Shown in pieces: positions 34,114-36,789 of a stretch of DNA of 36,789 nucleotides; positions within the stretch are counted from its first letter, which is position 1; each line of letters starts with the position of its first letter. The notes below the pieces were generated by a model. It made no database searches, had not been told where the DNA came from, and saw only the letters and a list, made by a program, of their open reading frames with translations. Source of the DNA: JBLNDG01 sp050261415 (GTDB lineage Bacteria; Bacillota; Clostridia; Lutisporales; Lutisporaceae); the NCBI GenBank assembly GCA_050261415.1, contig JBLNDG010000043.1, forward strand, positions 1 through 36,789, written 5' to 3'. The translations under genes and the position numbers were made by a program.

Positions 34114-34821
34114 ATGAACTTGCATGCACTTTACGAGCTTCAGGGAATCCAGATACAGTTCGACAGGGTGAAGGAAAAGTTGAGGGAGCTAAGGGAGAAT
34201 AATGAACTTAATAAATTGAAAAATGAATATCAGCGTTTGAAGGAAGAGTATGTCAAAGGAGAAGAAAAACTGAAAAAGAACACCGTTCAGCAGGAAATAA
34301 GAAGCAACGAACTGAAAAACATACAGTTTAGCAAGGCATCCTGTGAAGAAATAAAATTCAGCAAAGATACCAACACAATGAAAAAATTGGAAAGCATAGA
34401 TAAGCAGATAGAAAAGCTTGATGAAAAAAGGTCAGAGGTCGAAAAAGGTGTTATGAAGCTGGTTGAAGAAGCAGATAATATAAGTAAGGAACTTATCGAC
34501 ACAAAGAAAAAATTGAATTTTATCAAAAAGAAATACCTTAACCTTAAAGAAAACAACGATGCTCAGATAGAGGCCGCAAACTCAGAAAATGAAAAGCTAA
34601 AAGCAGTAATTGAGAAGATGAGGGAAGGGATTGATAAAGAAAGCCTTGGAATGTTTGAAAGGCTTAGAAGAGCCCATCGAGACCCTGTAGCTGCAGTGCA
34701 AAACCGTTTTTGTTCGGGATGCAAGGTAGAAGTGCCGGGGATGGATTATGAAAGCCTGAAAAATGGGGAAACAGAACTGCGCTGCCAAAGCTGCGGAAGA
34801 TTGCTTTACTTTAAAAAATAA
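34114..34821 (+). CDS. Coiled-coil protein with C-terminal C4 zinc ribbon (CT398/PF02591 type)
   Basis: A 235-residue protein. Residues about 5-180 are almost entirely charged heptad-rich helix, a long coiled-coil hairpin. The C-terminal ~45 residues form a zinc ribbon with CSGC and CQSC about 25 residues apart, preceded by RRAHRDPVAAVQNRF. This matches the CT398-like zinc-ribbon family, whose exact role is unsettled (nucleic-acid or protein scaffolding has been proposed). In many Bacillota it lies just after the Nif3-family gene, as here. The ribosome binding site is AAGGAGAG. Confidence 0.9.
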   Translation: MNLHALYELQGIQIQFDRVKEKLRELRENNELNKLKNEYQRLKEEYVKGEEKLKKNTVQQEIRSNELKNIQFSKASCEEIKFSKDTNTMKKLESIDKQIEKLDEKRSEVEKGVMKLVEEADNISKELIDTKKKLNFIKKKYLNLKENNDAQIEAANSENEKLKAVIEKMREGIDKESLGMFERLRRAHRDPVAAVQNRFCSGCKVEVPGMDYESLKNGETELRCQSCGRLLYFKK

Positions 34822-34855
34822 GCATATGGCTGGTACATCTGCTATATATATTACA

Positions 34856-34884
34856 TTGACTATGTAGCAAATCGAATATATAAT
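34856..34884 (+). promoter_or_regulatory. Promoter of the RNase P RNA gene
   Basis: TTGACT (34856-34861) and TATAAT (34879-34884) are separated by exactly 17 bp, 36 bp before the P1 helix of the RNA. Confidence 0.88.
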
Positions 34885-34920
34885 AAATAATGCAAAAACA
34901 AATAAATGAATATTAAATTT

Positions 34921-35291
34921 TGAGTAAGCCAGATGATCGCGGGCGCCTGAAGGCGCACGAGGAAAGTCCGGGCTCCATAGGGCAGGGTGCCGGGTAATAC
35001 CCGGTGGAGGCAACTCTAAGGATAGTGCAACAGAGATATACCGCGCAAACAGTTTTCTGCGGAAAACTGACGCAAGGGTGGAAAGGCGAGGTAAGAGCTC
35101 ACCAGCGGTTAGGTAACTAACCGGCTATGTAAACCCCACTTGGAGCAAGACCAAATAGGGAGGCAGTTGAAGCTTTTGCTTCAACAGGAACGGCCCGTTC
35201 CGCTTCCGGGTAAGGTCGCTTGAGTTTGCCGGCGACGGCAAGCCTAGATAGATGATCGTCTAATACAGAACCCGGCTTATAGACTTACTCA
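34921..35291 (+). ncRNA. rnpB: RNase P RNA, bacterial class A
   Basis: The ribozyme that removes 5' leaders from pre-tRNA. The ends pair as helix P1 (TGAGTAAG with CTTACTCA). Universal core elements are in order: GAGGAAAGTCCGGGCTCC, ATAGGGCAGGGTGCC, GTGCAACAGAGA, AAGGGTGGAAAGG, GGTAAGAGCTCACC, GGAGCAAGACCAAATAGGGAGG, ACAGAACCCGGCTTAT. The overall layout follows class A (E. coli-like) rather than the Bacillus class B type, and the length of about 371 nt is normal. Confidence 0.97.
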
Positions 35292-35303
35292 TAACAGCTA
35301 CTG

Positions 35304-35337
35304 AAAACACTGTGTTTTGTACATAGTGTTTTTTTGC
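35304..35337 (+). terminator. Terminator of rnpB
   Basis: AAAACACTGTG (35304-35314) pairs with CATAGTGTTTT (35322-35332) with one G-U pair, followed by more Ts. It lies 12 bases after the end of P1. Confidence 0.88.
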
Positions 35338-35700
35338 TATGTGTTGCTTTTTCGGCCTATGCCGGATTACTTTATATTTTTCTAGTTCGTCGTTTTCTTG
35401 GAAAATACCCTGAATTCATTCATAGTTGTATTCTAGCTTATTATTAACGCTTTGTATGTCTAGCTTCCTGGGGTCATTATATACCTTGATATGATGATAT
35501 TTTGGATAAGGAAAAGCACAGCTAGAAATATCTTTCTGCTTCTACTTTGCTTAAATGGAATATAACGGTATAATTACAGCAAGAATGAAAACGGATTCAG
35601 ACAATACAATATGGAGGCGAAGGTGATCCAAATAATCCGCCACACCATGGTATCTGCGGCAGCATGGTGTAAAAAAACTAAAGATAATGGAGGTTTAAAA
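35338..35700. other. Intergenic stretch before the truncated flavin-binding gene
   Basis: There is no intact gene here. On the minus strand, about 35341-35450, a short degenerate frame reads like protein (FQENDELEKYKVIRHRPKK) but is broken by stops; it may be a decayed gene end, not identified. The plus strand holds a promoter at 35547-35574 and a small hairpin, ACACCATG (35642-35649) with CATGGTGT (35663-35670), followed by AAAAAAA. Confidence 0.45.
35547..35574 (+). promoter_or_regulatory. Likely promoter of the truncated flavin-binding gene
   Basis: TTGCTT (35547-35552) and TATAAT (35569-35574) lie 16 bp apart, leaving a leader of about 120 nt that contains the 8-bp hairpin. Confidence 0.6.
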
Positions 35701-36021
35701 ATGGAAAAAGAATATGCAATCCAAAAGGGCTTAGAGTTGATAAAGAACTCAAAAATTGCAATGGTAGGTACAATTGGTAGTGAGGGTTATCCAAACATTA
35801 AAGCAATGATGAATTTAGAGTCGGAAGGTTTAAAAAAGATTTGGTTCAGTACTAATACATCTACAAAAAGAGTATCATATCTGAGGAATAATTCCAAAGC
35901 ATGTGTCTATTATGTGGATTCTGAGAAGTTTATTGGATTGATGCTTATTGGTACAATTAAGATTTCACAAGATGATGAGTTGAGAAAAAGGCTATGGGCA
36001 GATGGTTGTGAAGAATATTGA
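35701..36021 (+). pseudogene. Truncated pyridoxamine 5'-phosphate oxidase-like flavoprotein
   Basis: A split-barrel flavin-binding family protein with AMVGTIGSEGYPNIKAMM and IWFSTNTSTKRVSYLRNN, FIGLMLIGTIKI, and DDELRKRLWADGCEEY. Relatives run to about 135-145 residues, continuing from that point with a conserved YYPLGV.DPDY segment and a final barrel strand. Here the frame stops after 106 residues. In the +1 frame immediately after, a short IDFDIE-stop looks like the normal C-terminus, so an internal deletion with a frame change is likely. The start at 35701 has TGGAGG upstream. Flavin binding without the last strand is doubtful. Confidence 0.75.
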
Positions 36022-36072
36022 CTTTGATATAGAATAATCATTTCTCGCACAGAGGCGCATCCGGCAAAACTG

Positions 36073-36124
36073 GAGGCTGTTTCAAAATGGTTAATTAAGT
36101 CATTTTGAAACAGCCTCTTTTTAT
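36073..36124. repeat. Perfect 17-bp inverted repeat with T-run
   Basis: GAGGCTGTTTCAAAATG (36073-36089) and CATTTTGAAACAGCCTC (36101-36117) are exact inverted repeats with an 11-bp spacer, followed by TTTTTATT. It works well as a terminator, but similar sequences are common at insertion-sequence ends, so it may mark a mobile-element scar next to the truncated gene. Confidence 0.8.
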
Positions 36125-36153
36125 TGATCATCTCAAAGGGTTGATAAGCAGAC

Positions 36154-36660
36154 TTGGGGCGATATATTACTAAAAGCACAGTAGGGAGGCCGTGGAAACT
36201 CAAGTTTCTAGGATTCTCATTTTACATCAGGAAAGGTGAAGTGAGAATCAGGGTACATGAAAAACCAATAAGGAAGTTCATGAACAAGGTAAGGAAAATT
36301 ACATCAAGAAGCAACGGAAAGAGTATGGCTTGGAAGATTGAAAAGCTTAGGCAGAGCATTATTGGATGGGTAAACTACTTTGGCTTTGCAGACATGAAAG
36401 CGGCTGCCCAAAGGCTCGATGAGTGGATTCGTCGCAGACTGAGAATGTGCTTTTGGAAGCAATGGAAGAGAATTAAAACAAAGCAGGATAACCTAGTAAA
36501 GCTTGAAATCAATAACAGTAAAACCTGGGAATACGCCAATACAAGAAAGAGCTACTGGCGAATTGCCAATAGCCCTATACTCAGCAAATCCATTACCAAT
36601 GAATACCTAAAGAAATTAGGTTTTCAAAGCATATCTGAAAGATATTCATTAATTCATTAA
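36154..36660 (+). pseudogene. 3' fragment of a group II intron reverse transcriptase/maturase
   Basis: About 165 residues homologous to the end of intron-encoded proteins. KSTVGRPWKLKFLGFSF matches the junction after the reverse-transcriptase domain, followed by the maturase X domain with the typical KIEKLRQSIIGWVNYFGFADMK, RLDEWIRRRLRMCFWKQWK and SYWRIANSPILSKSITNEYL. All seven reverse-transcriptase blocks, including the catalytic YADD, are missing, and the sequence just upstream is unrelated. The protein ends soon after the X domain with no endonuclease domain, as in class C introns. It cannot support retrotransposition. Confidence 0.93.
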
Positions 36661-36668
36661 TTCTTATT

Positions 36669-36703
36669 GAACCGCCGTATACCGAACGGTACGTACGGTG
36701 GTG
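36669..36703 (+). mobile_element. Group II intron domain V (class C-like)
   Basis: Lower stem CCGCCGTA pairs with TACGGTGG, a 2-nt CG bulge lies on the 3' side, and upper stem TACC pairs with GGTA around loop GAAC. This is the domain V layout, with a CGC triad, as in group IIC introns. It lies nine bases after the maturase stop codon. Confidence 0.82.
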
Positions 36704-36789
36704 GTGTGCTGTGAAAGTTGCAGCAGAGATGAAGGTAGGCCCTTCGATGAGGACTGAGCAGGCAGACTCATCAAACAACCCTAATGCTG

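Noticed and set aside
1..36789. CRISPR array, prophage, restriction system or toxin-antitoxin pair
   Set aside because: No regularly spaced repeats and no genes of these classes were seen on either strand.

Overview
The window looks like a chromosomal segment of a low-to-moderate-GC, spore-former-type Clostridia bacterium (Gram-positive, anaerobic). The evidence is the Clostridia-style Tad pilus operon without a secretin, a split transketolase, a selenocysteine formate dehydrogenase, the yqxD-dnaG-sigA / trmK-yqfO order typical of Bacillota, AGGAGG-type ribosome binding sites and rho-independent terminators. Species cannot be assigned from the sequence alone.

Layout. (1) 1-4673: the 3' part of a giant extracellular protein with a vWA-like domain, a propeller-like region and PKD/Ig-like repeats, ending just before a Tad locus. 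(2) 4674-12386: a 511-bp leader with strong hairpins, then the operon flp, tadE, tadG-like, cpaB/rcpC, cpaE/tadZ, cpaF/tadA, tadB, tadC and a DUF192 gene. No prepilin peptidase lies in the window. (3) 12373-15667, minus strand: bioY with a near-ideal promoter overlapped by a BirA-type operator, and a periplasmic-binding/PAS/GGDEF/EAL cyclic-di-GMP protein. (4) 16130-18832: two-subunit transketolase and a D-glutamate cyclase-like (DUF4392) protein, facing glutamate dehydrogenase gdhA (minus) across a bidirectional terminator. (5) 20644-24603: formate dehydrogenase with an in-frame TGA read as selenocysteine, directly abutting a 640-residue protein that fuses sulfhydrogenase beta-like and gamma-like modules. 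(6) 24821-34821: housekeeping genes: rRNA pseudouridine synthase, an ArsR-type regulator with an unusual large N-terminal region, dGTPase, yqxD, dnaG, sigA, two tRNAs, a small minus-strand ORF, trmK, a Nif3-family protein and a coiled-coil zinc-ribbon protein. (7) 34921-35291: RNase P RNA, class A, with its own promoter and terminator. (8) 35547-36789: a decaying region with a truncated flavin-binding (pyridoxamine-oxidase-like) gene, a perfect 17-bp hairpin and the 3' end of a group IIC-like intron (maturase X domain plus domain V).

How it fits together. The Tad operon probably builds thin Flp pili. The giant protein upstream may be a surface partner, and the nearby cyclic-di-GMP enzyme could link attachment to a sensed small solute, but both links are inference from proximity. 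FdhF and the fused flavo-iron-sulfur protein form a compact two-gene unit. I read this as a soluble formate dehydrogenase whose whole electron path to NAD(P)(H) is on one partner chain. This is the most interesting system here, followed by the large adhesin-like protein beside the Tad locus.
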